Positions 1 to 5,350 of a stretch of DNA of 5,350 bases are shown piece by piece. The stretch is taken from contig CAJYRE010000476.1 in the NCBI GenBank assembly GCA_913776675.1, forward strand, positions 1 through 5,350, in the 5' to 3' direction. This stretch comes from Rhizobiaceae bacterium. Its GTDB lineage: Bacteria > Pseudomonadota > Alphaproteobacteria > Rhizobiales > Rhizobiaceae. A program made the translations under genes and the position numbers. Each line of letters starts with the position of its first letter. Position 1 is the first letter of the stretch. Below the pieces are notes generated by a model. That model was not told where the DNA came from. It was given only the letters and a program-made list of their open reading frames with translations, and ran no database searches.

Positions 1-1164
1 CTGGCTGGCAATGCCGCGCTTCCAGATCAGGTCATAGAGACGCAACTGATCATTATCGAGAAAACGACGGACCTGATCCGGCGTGCGGTTAAAATCGGTG
101 GGGCGCACGGCTTCGTGCGCTTCTTGCGCATTCTTGGCCTTGGTGGAATAGAAGCGTGGCTTTTCCGGGCGATAACGTGCGCCAAACTGATCCACAATGG
201 CCGCGCGAGCAGCATCAATGGCTTCCGGAGCCATCTGCACCCCATCGGTACGCATATAGGTGATCAGACCAACGGTTTCGCCGCCAATATCCACACCTTC
301 ATACAGCTTTTGCGCAATCTGCATGGTGCGCGAGGCCGAGAAGCCAAGCTTGGACGATGCGGCCTGCTGCAACGTAGAGGTTGTAAAGGGCGGAGACGGG
401 TTGCGCTTGACCGGTTTGGCTTCGACCGATTCGACGCCATAGGTTGCTCCTTCGAGCAAATCTTTCAGGCGGCCAGCCATTTCGCCATTGGCAATGCTGC
501 GGGCTTGCAGGCGCTTGCCATCGGCAGACACCAGACGTGCCAGAAACTCATCACCGCGCGGCGTCTTCAACAGCGCCGACAGGTTCCAGTATTCTTCAGA
601 GACGAACCGCTCGATTTCGTTTTCCCGGTCGCACACCAGACGCAACGCAACCGATTGCACACGTCCCGCGGAGCGCGCACCCGGCAGTTTGCGCCACAAC
701 ACGGGCGAGAGATTAAAGCCCACCAGATAGTCCATGGCGCGGCGTGCGAGGTAAGCATCCACCAGATCGCCATCGATGTCGCGGGGGGCTGCCATGGCAT
801 CCAGCACGGATTTCTTGGTGATGGCGTTGAAAACCACGCGCTTGACGGGTTTATCGCCAATGACACGCTTTTTCTTCAACAGATCCAGCACATGCCAGGA
901 AATCGCTTCACCTTCACGATCCGGGTCGGTTGCGAGAAACAGACCGTCAGAGGATTTGACCGCGTCAGAAATATCCTTCATCCGCTTGTTGGATGCGGCA
1001 TCAACCTCCCAAAGCATCTCAAAATCCTGATCGGGCAGAACCGAGCCATCCTTGGCAGGAAGATCACGGACATGCCCGAAGGAGGCGAGCACCTTATATC
1101 CCGATCCGAGATATTTGTTGATCGTCTTGGCTTTGGCAGGCGATTCGACAACGACTACTTTCAT
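1..1164 (-). CDS. topA: DNA topoisomerase I (type IA), N-terminal 388 residues, 3' end outside window
   Basis: This enzyme relaxes negatively supercoiled DNA by cutting one strand through a 5'-phosphotyrosine link. The frame is open from the ATG at 1164 to the left edge. The Toprim domain opens with VVVVESPAKAKTI (residues 3-15, catalytic Glu7) and has the acidic metal motif DPDREGE at 80-86 (Asp80, Asp82, Glu84). SAGRVQSVALRLV (165-177) is the usual type IA motif. The active-site tyrosine is Tyr303 in GLITYMRTDG (299-308), followed by the conserved Arg305. The family runs to about 850-900 residues, so somewhat under half is visible; the C-terminal zinc or basic domains are not. An AGAGAAG sequence (1169-1175) seven-odd bases upstream serves as a modest ribosome-binding site. 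It lies downstream of dprA on the same strand but is separated by 420 bp carrying an opposing small gene, so it probably has its own promoter. Identification is essentially certain from the motifs. Confidence 0.97.
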   Translation of the reverse strand, partial: MKVVVVESPAKAKTINKYLGSGYKVLASFGHVRDLPAKDGSVLPDQDFEMLWEVDAASNKRMKDISDAVKSSDGLFLATDPDREGEAISWHVLDLLKKKRVIGDKPVKRVVFNAITKKSVLDAMAAPRDIDGDLVDAYLARRAMDYLVGFNLSPVLWRKLPGARSAGRVQSVALRLVCDRENEIERFVSEEYWNLSALLKTPRGDEFLARLVSADGKRLQARSIANGEMAGRLKDLLEGATYGVESVEAKPVKRNPSPPFTTSTLQQAASSKLGFSASRTMQIAQKLYEGVDIGGETVGLITYMRTDGVQMAPEAIDAARAAIVDQFGARYRPEKPRFYSTKAKNAQEAHEAVRPTDFNRTPDQVRRFLDNDQLRLYDLIWKRGIASQ

Positions 1165-1216
1165 TGTGCTTCTCTGAACAGTGTCCCCGACGTGAGAAAT
1201 AGGCCGATTCCGGCGA

Positions 1217-1228
1217 GGTTCCGGAACC
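1217..1228. repeat. 12-bp perfect palindrome in the topA leader
   Basis: GGTTCCGGAACC lies 53-64 bp upstream of the topA start. The TTCCGG word also occurs just before it (1208-1213). A palindrome of this length is expected about once by chance in a window this size, so function is uncertain; its intergenic position is the only reason to list it. Confidence 0.25.
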
Positions 1229-1298
1229 GAGTGTTCGACATGGACAGGGATTGCGCCGCGGTCAACCCCCTAATTGCATTTATCTGCCACACGCACAC

Positions 1299-1314
1299 AC
1301 AACCGAATGGTTGT
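1299..1314. repeat. Perfect 6-bp inverted repeat, candidate operator (site 1)
   Basis: ACAACC and GGTTGT flank a GAAT spacer. The right arm continues into TTGTATAAAA. The site lies in the shared region between topA and the small plus-strand gene, about 135 bp upstream of topA and about 97 bp upstream of the small gene. The word GGTTGTAT at its right end (1309-1316) recurs at site 2. A hairpin in RNA is possible, but there is no T-run suggesting a terminator on either strand. Binding protein unknown. Confidence 0.45.
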
Positions 1315-1340
1315 ATAAAAATCTATTGCAATCATTAGGT

Positions 1341-1369
1341 AATTCTGTATCTTATGTTGTGGCTATACT
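1341..1369 (+). promoter_or_regulatory. Possible promoter of the small gene, -10 box TATACT
   Basis: TATACT at 1364-1369 matches the sigma-70 -10 consensus in five of six positions and would put the transcript start near 1376, inside inverted repeat site 2 and about 35 bases before the ATG. The -35 region at the correct spacing (AATTCT, 1341-1346) is poor, so the promoter may need an activator. An alternative is TTGCAA (1326-1331) with TATCTT (1348-1353) at 16-bp spacing. Both are weak and neither can be confirmed by reading. Confidence 0.3.
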
Positions 1370-1370
1370 T

Positions 1371-1393
1371 AAATACAAACTAAGGTTGTATTT
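1371..1393. repeat. Perfect 8-bp inverted repeat, candidate operator (site 2)
   Basis: AAATACAA and TTGTATTT flank a 7-bp spacer (ACTAAGG). It sits between a TATACT box (1364-1369) and the ATG of the small gene (1411), the usual place for a repressor operator overlapping the transcription start. The core ACAAACTAAGGTTGTAT closely resembles ACAACCGAATGGTTGTAT of site 1, differing by one base in length between the conserved ends. It could instead form a 5' leader hairpin. The role is inferred. Confidence 0.45.
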
Positions 1394-1410
1394 TGCGACG
1401 GGAACGAGTG

Positions 1411-1605
1411 ATGAGTGGTAATAATCATGCTGAGACACAAAACGGGGAAAGCATCGCCTATATTCGGCAGATGCTCGGCGAATTGCGCCTGGTCGCAGAG
1501 CGCGAAGGAGCACAAATGCTGTGCTATCTGATTGAGATGGCTTATGAAGAAGCTGGTGATTTACAACACAATCACCGCGGGCGTTCAATCCGCAAGGCTC
1601 AATGA
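1411..1605 (+). CDS. Small helical protein of unknown function (64 aa)
   Basis: I do not assign a function. The 64-residue product has a polar N-terminus (about 1-13), a probable amphipathic helix covering YIRQMLGELRLVAEREGA, a second helical stretch rich in hydrophobic and acidic residues (MLCYLIEMAYEEAGDL), and a basic tail (HRGRSIRKAQ). There is one cysteine and no signal peptide or membrane segment. The regular leucine/methionine/isoleucine spacing suggests a helical hairpin that could dimerise; this is inference. I chose the ATG at 1411 because a GGGA lies 7 bases upstream. An in-frame GTG at 1408 and TTG at 1393 are possible, but the TTG sits inside an inverted repeat. It is divergent from topA and converges with dprA, its last 21 bases overlapping the dprA 3' end. 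The coherent protein-like composition, own upstream AT-rich region and unexplained gap between dprA and topA favour a real gene. The sequence looks like short hypothetical proteins common in Rhizobiales, from memory only. Confidence 0.72.
   Translation: MSGNNHAETQNGESIAYIRQMLGELRLVAEREGAQMLCYLIEMAYEEAGDLQHNHRGRSIRKAQ
1555..1576 (-). terminator. Hairpin 9 bp after the dprA stop, possible weak terminator
   Basis: GGTGATT (1555-1561) and AATCACC (1570-1576) form a perfect 7-bp stem with an 8-base loop. On the minus strand it begins 9 bases after the dprA stop, where a terminator or 3'-end-stabilising hairpin would be expected. The following bases (AGCTTCTTC) are only mildly pyrimidine-rich, with no clear U-run, and the stem has only three G-C pairs. 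On the plus strand it lies within the coding sequence of the small gene, so coding constraint could explain it. Confidence 0.3.
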
Positions 1606-2736
1606 GATAAGGCCACCGGGATGCCGTTGCAAGCGCCCGGCAATATCCAACTCCAGCATGACAAGATAAACAGAAGAGGCCGGAAGCTGGGTGTGGCGAA
1701 TAATATCATTGACCTCAACCGGCGTTGGCCCCAGGGCATCAATCACCTTTGTGCGCTCCATATCGCCGGGGGGATGGTTGAATGTTTCGCTTTCTTCATA
1801 GGCGGGTTCTTCAACCTGTGGCGGGGCAAACAGATCAATGTTGCTAAGAGGAGAAAGCGCTTCCAGCAGGTCGCGCGCCTCAGTTGTGACGATGGCACCA
1901 TTTTTCAGAAGATCATTTGTCCCATGACAGCGGGGGTCCAGCGGTGAGCCGGGAATGGCGAAAACCAGCCGCCCGATATCTGCTGCCAGACGGGCTGTGA
2001 TCAGTGAGCCGGAACGGCTGGCGGCTTCAATGACGGCGACACCCAGCGATGTTCCGGCAATCAACCGATTGCGCCTTGGAAAATCACGGGCACGGGGCTC
2101 CCAGCCAAAAGGCATTTCGCTGATGGCCACCCCTCTGCCATCCCAGATTTGTTTCAGAAGGCCAATATTTTCAGGTGGATAGGGCTGGTCCAGCCCGCCG
2201 GCCATCGCCGCCATTGTGCCTGTGTCGAGGCTTGCATTGTGGGCGGCTGTATCAATGCCACGGGCAAGGCCCGACGTGATCGTATAGCCCGCCAGGCCGC
2301 AATCGCGCGCCAGCATGGTTGCCATTTTCACACCGCTGATCGATGCATTTCTGGAGCCGACGATGCCGATCGATGGTTTTGTGGCGGTATCGCCATTGCC
2401 TTTCATGGCCAGAAGGGGCGGGGCAGCATCAATCTGGCGAAGGGCAGGTGGATAATCCGGCTCTCCTATTCCCACAAATCTCGCACCAAATCGATGGCAG
2501 AACTCCAGCTCCCGTTCGGCCTCATCCTTGCTGGCAATGCGTATTGTGCGGGTGGCACCGCCCCGTTGCGACAGTTCCGGCAGCATTTCCAGCGCCCGCT
2601 CAGCGGTGCCGAAATTGTTGATCAGGTCCCGAAACGTCGCGGGGCCGACATTGTCACTGCGGATCAGCCGCAGCCAGGCTATTCTTTGTCTTTCCGTCAG
2701 CGCAATGCCTGCTTTACCTGCGCTGTGACGTGACAT
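1585..2736 (-). CDS. dprA: DNA-processing protein DprA/Smf, 383 aa
   Basis: DprA binds incoming single-stranded DNA in the cytoplasm and loads RecA during natural transformation; in species not known to be transformable it is still widely kept. The order of domains is complete: an N-terminal helical SAM-like region (about 14-60), a Rossmann-like domain (about 85-295) and a C-terminal winged-helix domain (about 327-380). Visible family motifs are GIVGSRNAS (124-132), SGLARGIDTAAH (155-166), FPRRNRLIAG (219-228), VIEAASRSGSLITA (235-248), AIPGSP (260-265) and GTNDLLKNGA (272-281). The linker between the last two domains (about 300-326) is acidic and proline-rich. The ATG at 2736 lies 3 bp after the plsY stop, with AAGGA (2744-2748) overlapping the plsY end, so translation is likely coupled to plsY. 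The stop at 1585-1587 lies inside the 3' end of the opposing small gene. No truncation or missing motif is seen. Confidence 0.96.
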   Translation of the reverse strand: MSRHSAGKAGIALTERQRIAWLRLIRSDNVGPATFRDLINNFGTAERALEMLPELSQRGGATRTIRIASKDEAERELEFCHRFGARFVGIGEPDYPPALRQIDAAPPLLAMKGNGDTATKPSIGIVGSRNASISGVKMATMLARDCGLAGYTITSGLARGIDTAAHNASLDTGTMAAMAGGLDQPYPPENIGLLKQIWDGRGVAISEMPFGWEPRARDFPRRNRLIAGTSLGVAVIEAASRSGSLITARLAADIGRLVFAIPGSPLDPRCHGTNDLLKNGAIVTTEARDLLEALSPLSNIDLFAPPQVEEPAYEESETFNHPPGDMERTKVIDALGPTPVEVNDIIRHTQLPASSVYLVMLELDIAGRLQRHPGGLISLSLAD

Positions 2737-2739
2737 TGC

Positions 2740-3369
2740 CTATTCCTTTTGACCTATCTTGCCTTCAGTGCCGGAGATCAGCCGTTCAATATTGGCTTTG
2801 TGTTTGGCCCAGGTGATCACCGTCATGGCGGCTGTCACCAGAGCGGCCTCCGGCTGCCCAGTTAGCCACAATACAACCGGAATAACAAGAGTTGCAACCA
2901 GTGCGGACAGCGACGAGTAACGGCTTAATTTGGCAATGGACAGCCAGACGATGGCAAACACCAGCACCATGGCCGGAAAAACGCCCAGCAACATGCCCAG
3001 ATAGGTGGCAACGCCTTTGCCGCCTTTGAACCCAAGCCAGATGGGGAAGAGATGGCCAATGAAGGCTGCAAAGCCGCCGAGCAGCCCCGGCAGATGAACG
3101 GTTTCTGTACCATACAGCTTTTGGGCAATCAGCACGGCGGCTGTGGCCTTGAAGGCATCCAGCAACAATGTTGCGGCAGCAATTTTTTTATTGCCGGTGC
3201 GCAACACATTGGTGGCTCCGATATTGCCGGAGCCAATTTTGCGCACATCGCCCAAGCCTGCCATGCGTGTGAGAATCAACCCGAACGGGATTGATCCCAG
3301 CAGATAGCCGATGGCCAGAGAGGCGATCAGTGCAACCACAGTTATCTGGCTATAATCAATGCTTGGCAT
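2740..3369 (-). CDS. plsY: Acyl-phosphate:glycerol-3-phosphate acyltransferase PlsY, 209 aa
   Basis: PlsY is an integral inner-membrane enzyme that transfers the acyl group from acyl-phosphate to glycerol-3-phosphate, giving lysophosphatidic acid at the start of phospholipid synthesis. The three conserved loops are present: GSIPFG (25-30), [11 protein letters not shown] (47-57) and [18 protein letters not shown] (105-122). The typical ending around [14 protein letters not shown] (189-202) is also there. Hydrophobic segments at roughly 9-25, 63-82, 97-112, 122-147 and 152-170, plus one near 176-188, fit the multi-span topology. The start at 3369 gives 209 residues, close to the usual 200-210, and has AAGGA (3378-3382) 8 bases upstream. 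A longer in-frame reading from 3465 would add 32 residues, overlap pyrC' by about 70 bp and lack support, so I reject it. The gene follows pyrC' by 25 bp and precedes dprA by 3 bp, consistent with one operon. Confidence 0.96.
   Translation of the reverse strand: MPSIDYSQITVVALIASLAIGYLLGSIPFGLILTRMAGLGDVRKIGSGNIGATNVLRTGNKKIAAATLLLDAFKATAAVLIAQKLYGTETVHLPGLLGGFAAFIGHLFPIWLGFKGGKGVATYLGMLLGVFPAMVLVFAIVWLSIAKLSRYSSLSALVATLVIPVVLWLTGQPEAALVTAAMTVITWAKHKANIERLISGTEGKIGQKE
2744..2748 (-). promoter_or_regulatory. Ribosome-binding site of dprA at the plsY 3' end
   Basis: AAGGA lies 7 bases upstream of the dprA ATG and overlaps the last plsY codons (stop TAG at 2740-2742). The arrangement suggests that ribosomes finishing plsY reinitiate at dprA. 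Confidence 0.7.
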
Positions 3370-3377
3370 GGAAGGTG

Positions 3378-3382
3378 TCCTT
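3378..3382 (-). promoter_or_regulatory. Ribosome-binding site fixing the plsY start
   Basis: AAGGA lies 8 bases upstream of the ATG at 3369, within the 25-bp gap after the pyrC' stop. It decides for the 209-residue form over the 241-residue reading that would begin inside pyrC'. Confidence 0.75.
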
Positions 3383-3394
3383 GGGCATGAAACA

Positions 3395-4684
3395 TTACAA
3401 AGAAAAGACCTGACGGCCTGCCACATAGGTAGCAACCGCACGGCCAGAGAAGCGGGCATCCTCAAACGGTGTGTTCTTGGAGCGCGAAACGATGGCGTCT
3501 TTCGCTACAATCCAAGGCTCATCCAGATCAATCAGCACCATATCGGCCTTTGCACCGGGCTTCAATGTGCCAGCCTCCAGACCGAAAATCTCTGCTGGCC
3601 GGGTGGACATGGCATCGATGAGCCGCGTGAGCGACACGTGGCCGCTGTGATGCAGCCGTAGCGCTGCCGCCAGCATGGTTTCAAGGCCAATCGCGCCATC
3701 GGCAGCATCACCAAACGGCAGGCGCTTGGTATCGACATCCTGCGGGTCATGGGCCGAGACGATAATATCGATCTCGCCCCTGGCCAGTGCTTCCACCATG
3801 CCCATCCGGTCATCTTCGGCGCGAAGCGGCGGGAAGAGTTTGAAGAAGGTGCGATACTCGCCAATGTCGTTTTCATTGAGCGACAGGTGATTGATGGAAA
3901 TGCCGCAAGTGACCTTTGCGCCGCGCTTTCGCGCAAGCTGAATGGCTTCCACCGATTCCGGCACCGAGATGCTGGCTGCGTGATATTTGGCGCGGGTGAG
4001 GGCTGCGATGCGCAAATCGCGCTCCAGCGGAATAAGCTCTGCTTCCTTTGGCACGCCCGAAAGGCCAAGCCAGCTTGCAAACAGGCCCTCATTCATCACA
4101 CCATTGCCCAGATACTTGTCCTTGGCGACCAGCGAGACCACGGCCCCAAATTCTCGCGCATAGGTCATCACCCGGCGTAGCACCAAGGTGTCATGCAGTC
4201 CATGACGACCGTTCGTGAAGCCCACGGCACCGGCTTGCTGAAGCATTCCGATTTCGGTCATTTCTTCGCCGCGCAGGCCGCGGGTCAGCGCCGCTGCGGG
4301 ATAGATATTGACCGGCGATTTTTCTCGCGCGGCATTCTTGATGAATTCCACCAGCGCAATATCATCAATCACTGGATCGGTATCCGGCATCATGATGAAG
4401 GATGTGACGCCGCCAGCCGCCGCCGCTTTGCCCGCCGAGGCCAAGGTTTCGCAGTGTTCAGCGCCGGGCTCACCGACAAACACCTGCGCATCCACCAGAC
4501 CCGGTGCCGCAATCAGGCCTTTGCAATCACGCACTTCGGCACCTTCCGGCGCACCCTGGTTGCGGGCCTCTGCACCGGCTGCGAGAATGCGGCCATCAGC
4601 GTCAACGATAATGCTGCCCACCTCATCCAGGGAGCGGGATGGGTCAATGATACGGGCATTGTTGAAGACAAGCGGCTTGTTCAT
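3395..4684 (-). CDS. pyrC: Dihydroorotase-like protein PyrC', probably catalytically inactive partner of PyrB, 429 aa
   Basis: The protein has the full-length amidohydrolase/dihydroorotase architecture: a small beta domain at both ends (about 1-58 and 370-429) around a TIM barrel that starts at [14 protein letters not shown] (61-74). In active enzymes this motif reads PG.vD.H.H.REPG; here the two metal-binding histidines are Gln67 and Phe69 and the substrate arginine is Gly71. By motif alignment the bridging Asp/Lys position is Asn158 or Gly159, the next His is Val186, the next Ser238, and the catalytic Asp is Ala311 in SAHDP (310-314). NHLSL (265-269) and PPLR (285-288) remain. It should therefore not hydrolyse dihydroorotate. 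The known precedent is the pseudomonad PyrC', a structural subunit needed to assemble aspartate carbamoyltransferase. The start overlaps the pyrB stop by 4 bp (ATGA), with AAGGA (4693-4697) inside pyrB, which favours coupled, roughly equal synthesis. Family membership is certain; loss of activity is a strong inference from sequence. The symbol pyrC is the customary annotation. Confidence 0.93.
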   Translation of the reverse strand: MNKPLVFNNARIIDPSRSLDEVGSIIVDADGRILAAGAEARNQGAPEGAEVRDCKGLIAAPGLVDAQVFVGEPGAEHCETLASAGKAAAAGGVTSFIMMPDTDPVIDDIALVEFIKNAAREKSPVNIYPAAALTRGLRGEEMTEIGMLQQAGAVGFTNGRHGLHDTLVLRRVMTYAREFGAVVSLVAKDKYLGNGVMNEGLFASWLGLSGVPKEAELIPLERDLRIAALTRAKYHAASISVPESVEAIQLARKRGAKVTCGISINHLSLNENDIGEYRTFFKLFPPLRAEDDRMGMVEALARGEIDIIVSAHDPQDVDTKRLPFGDAADGAIGLETMLAAALRLHHSGHVSLTRLIDAMSTRPAEIFGLEAGTLKPGAKADMVLIDLDEPWIVAKDAIVSRSKNTPFEDARFSGRAVATYVAGRQVFSL

Positions 4685-5350
4685 GCGCCAAATCCTTCAC
4701 TACGCGGACCGTTGTTTTCCGAGATCAGCAGCGATTCCATCACTGCCATGCGCACGGCCACGCCCATTTCCACCTGTTGCTCAATCACGCTCTGCGGACC
4801 ATCGGCCACGTCCGAGGCAATTTCCACACCCCGGTTCATTGGGCCAGGGTGCATCACCAATGCGTCTTCCTTGGCGGCTTTCAGCTTTTCAGCATCAAGG
4901 CCGTAGAAGTGGAAATATTCGCGGATTGACGGCACAAACGAGCCAGACATGCGCTCACGCTGCAAACGCAGCATCATCACCACATCGGCGTCTTTTAGCC
5001 CTTCCTTCATGTCGTGGAACACTTCCACGCTCATATCCGCAATGCCGGAGGGTAGGAGCGTGGCTGGAGCCACAACCCGCACCCGTGCGCCCATGGCGTT
5101 GAGCAGCAGGATGTTGGAGCGGGCCACGCGCGAATGCAGCACATCGCCGCAAATGGCGACGATAATGCGCGACAGCTTGCCCTTGGCGCGGCGGATGGTC
5201 AGCGCATCCAAAAGTGCTTGAGTCGGATGTTCATGCTGGCCATCGCCTGCGTTGATTACCGAGCAGGCAACTTTTTGTGACAGCAGCGCGGCAGCACCAG
5301 CGGATGCATGGCGCACCACCAGCACATCGGGGCGCATGGCGTTGAGCGTC
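4681..5350 (-). CDS. pyrB: Aspartate carbamoyltransferase catalytic chain, C-terminal 222 residues, 5' end outside window
   Basis: This enzyme condenses carbamoyl phosphate with aspartate, the committed step of pyrimidine synthesis, in the cytoplasm. The frame is open to the right edge, beginning at a TLNAM.PD segment. Seen in order are VVRHASAG (carbamoyl-phosphate-contacting Arg-His), [19 protein letters not shown] with the HPTQ motif, [13 protein letters not shown], the aspartate-loop motif MLRLQRERM, and [12 protein letters not shown] near the end. Catalytic chains are about 305-320 residues, so roughly 95 N-terminal residues, including the S.RTRTSFE carbamoyl-phosphate loop, lie outside. 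An ATG at 5337 opens a shorter reading, but it is internal to the conserved domain and is not the start. The TGA stop at 4681-4683 overlaps the pyrC' start. No pyrI regulatory gene is visible; the adjacent inactive dihydroorotase suggests the larger PyrB/PyrC' type of holoenzyme. Confidence 0.97.
   Translation of the reverse strand, partial: TLNAMRPDVLVVRHASAGAAALLSQKVACSVINAGDGQHEHPTQALLDALTIRRAKGKLSRIIVAICGDVLHSRVARSNILLLNAMGARVRVVAPATLLPSGIADMSVEVFHDMKEGLKDADVVMMLRLQRERMSGSFVPSIREYFHFYGLDAEKLKAAKEDALVMHPGPMNRGVEIASDVADGPQSVIEQQVEMGVAVRMAVMESLLISENNGPRSEGFGA
4693..4697 (-). promoter_or_regulatory. Ribosome-binding site of pyrC' inside the pyrB 3' end
   Basis: AAGGA lies 8 bases upstream of the pyrC' ATG and within the last codons of pyrB. 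With the ATGA stop/start overlap it supports translational coupling of the two subunits. Confidence 0.75.

Larger units (their letters stand above)
1165..1410. other. Divergent intergenic region between topA and the small gene
   Basis: This 246-bp stretch holds the upstream regions of both divergent genes. The half nearer topA is GC-rich and contains the 12-bp palindrome. The half nearer the small gene (about 1266-1394) is clearly AT-rich and holds both inverted repeats and the possible promoter. A 14-bp alternating CA-type tract (1288-1301) lies between. On the minus strand a TTGACC (1260-1265) resembles a -35 box, but I find no convincing -10 box at the right distance, so no topA promoter is called. 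No start of another gene and no RNA gene are seen. Confidence 0.6.

Noticed and set aside
1275..1288. Sigma-54-like element upstream of topA on the minus strand (TGGCAG, 5 bases, TGCAA)
   Set aside because: The GG-to-GC spacing is one base too short for a functional -24/-12 promoter, and the -12 part lacks the TT of the consensus.
115..1338. A 407-codon plus-strand open frame opposite topA
   Set aside because: It lies antisense to unmistakable topA codons with the Toprim and active-site motifs. Its product is rich in His, Arg, Cys and Gln without a recognisable domain, and it arises from low stop density in GC-rich DNA.
1393..1410. TTG start of the small gene at 1393
   Set aside because: It would overlap the right arm of inverted repeat site 2, has no ribosome-binding site, and the ATG at 1411 has GGGA at proper spacing.
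2149..2733. A 194-codon plus-strand open frame opposite dprA
   Set aside because: It is entirely antisense to dprA, with shadow-like composition (many Cys, His, Arg) and no credible family match.
3370..3465. A 32-residue N-terminal extension of plsY
   Set aside because: It would overlap the pyrC' 3' end by about 70 bp, gives a protein longer than the family, and the ATG at 3369 has a good AAGGA.
3395..4684. pyrC' as a decaying pseudogene
   Set aside because: The frame is uninterrupted and full length, with a good ribosome-binding site and coupled start. Non-ligand core motifs are retained, which fits selection for a structural role.
4193..4906. A 237-codon plus-strand open frame opposite pyrB/pyrC'
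   Set aside because: It spans the antisense of two firmly identified genes, crosses their junction, and its product has no coherent domain.

Overview
The window comes from an alphaproteobacterium, most likely of the Rhizobiales/Hyphomicrobiales and possibly the Brucella/Ochrobactrum group. The basis is the moderately high GC coding sequence with AT-richer intergenic DNA, the style of the TopA, DprA and PlsY proteins, and the gene order. This placement is inferred by eye, without any database search.

Layout, right to left because the main genes lie on the minus strand: pyrB (aspartate carbamoyltransferase, N-terminus beyond the right edge); a dihydroorotase-like gene, pyrC', whose start overlaps the pyrB stop by 4 bp (ATGA); plsY (acyl-phosphate glycerol-3-phosphate acyltransferase) 25 bp further on; dprA (DNA-processing protein) 3 bp after the plsY stop; and, after a 420-bp interruption, topA (DNA topoisomerase I, C-terminus beyond the left edge). 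Four of the five are packed so tightly that they probably form one transcription unit. It mixes pyrimidine synthesis, phospholipid synthesis, ssDNA/recombination and, if transcription reads through, supercoiling control.

The interruption between dprA and topA (1165-1584) holds a small plus-strand gene for a 64-residue, probably helical protein of unknown function. It is divergent from topA and converges on dprA, overlapping the dprA 3' end by 21 bp. The 246-bp region between its start and topA is AT-rich towards the small gene. It contains two related inverted repeats ending in the same GGTTGTAT word, 75 bp apart, one lying just downstream of a TATACT box. This is a candidate operator pair and the least explained part of the window.

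The clearest functional point is that the pyrC' product keeps the dihydroorotase fold but has lost essentially all metal ligands (HxH is Q67/F69; later His and Asp ligands are V186, S238 and A311). With the translationally coupled pyrB, it matches the known arrangement in which an inactive dihydroorotase is a structural partner of aspartate carbamoyltransferase. A separate active dihydroorotase should then exist elsewhere in the genome. No RNA genes, mobile elements or CRISPR arrays were seen.
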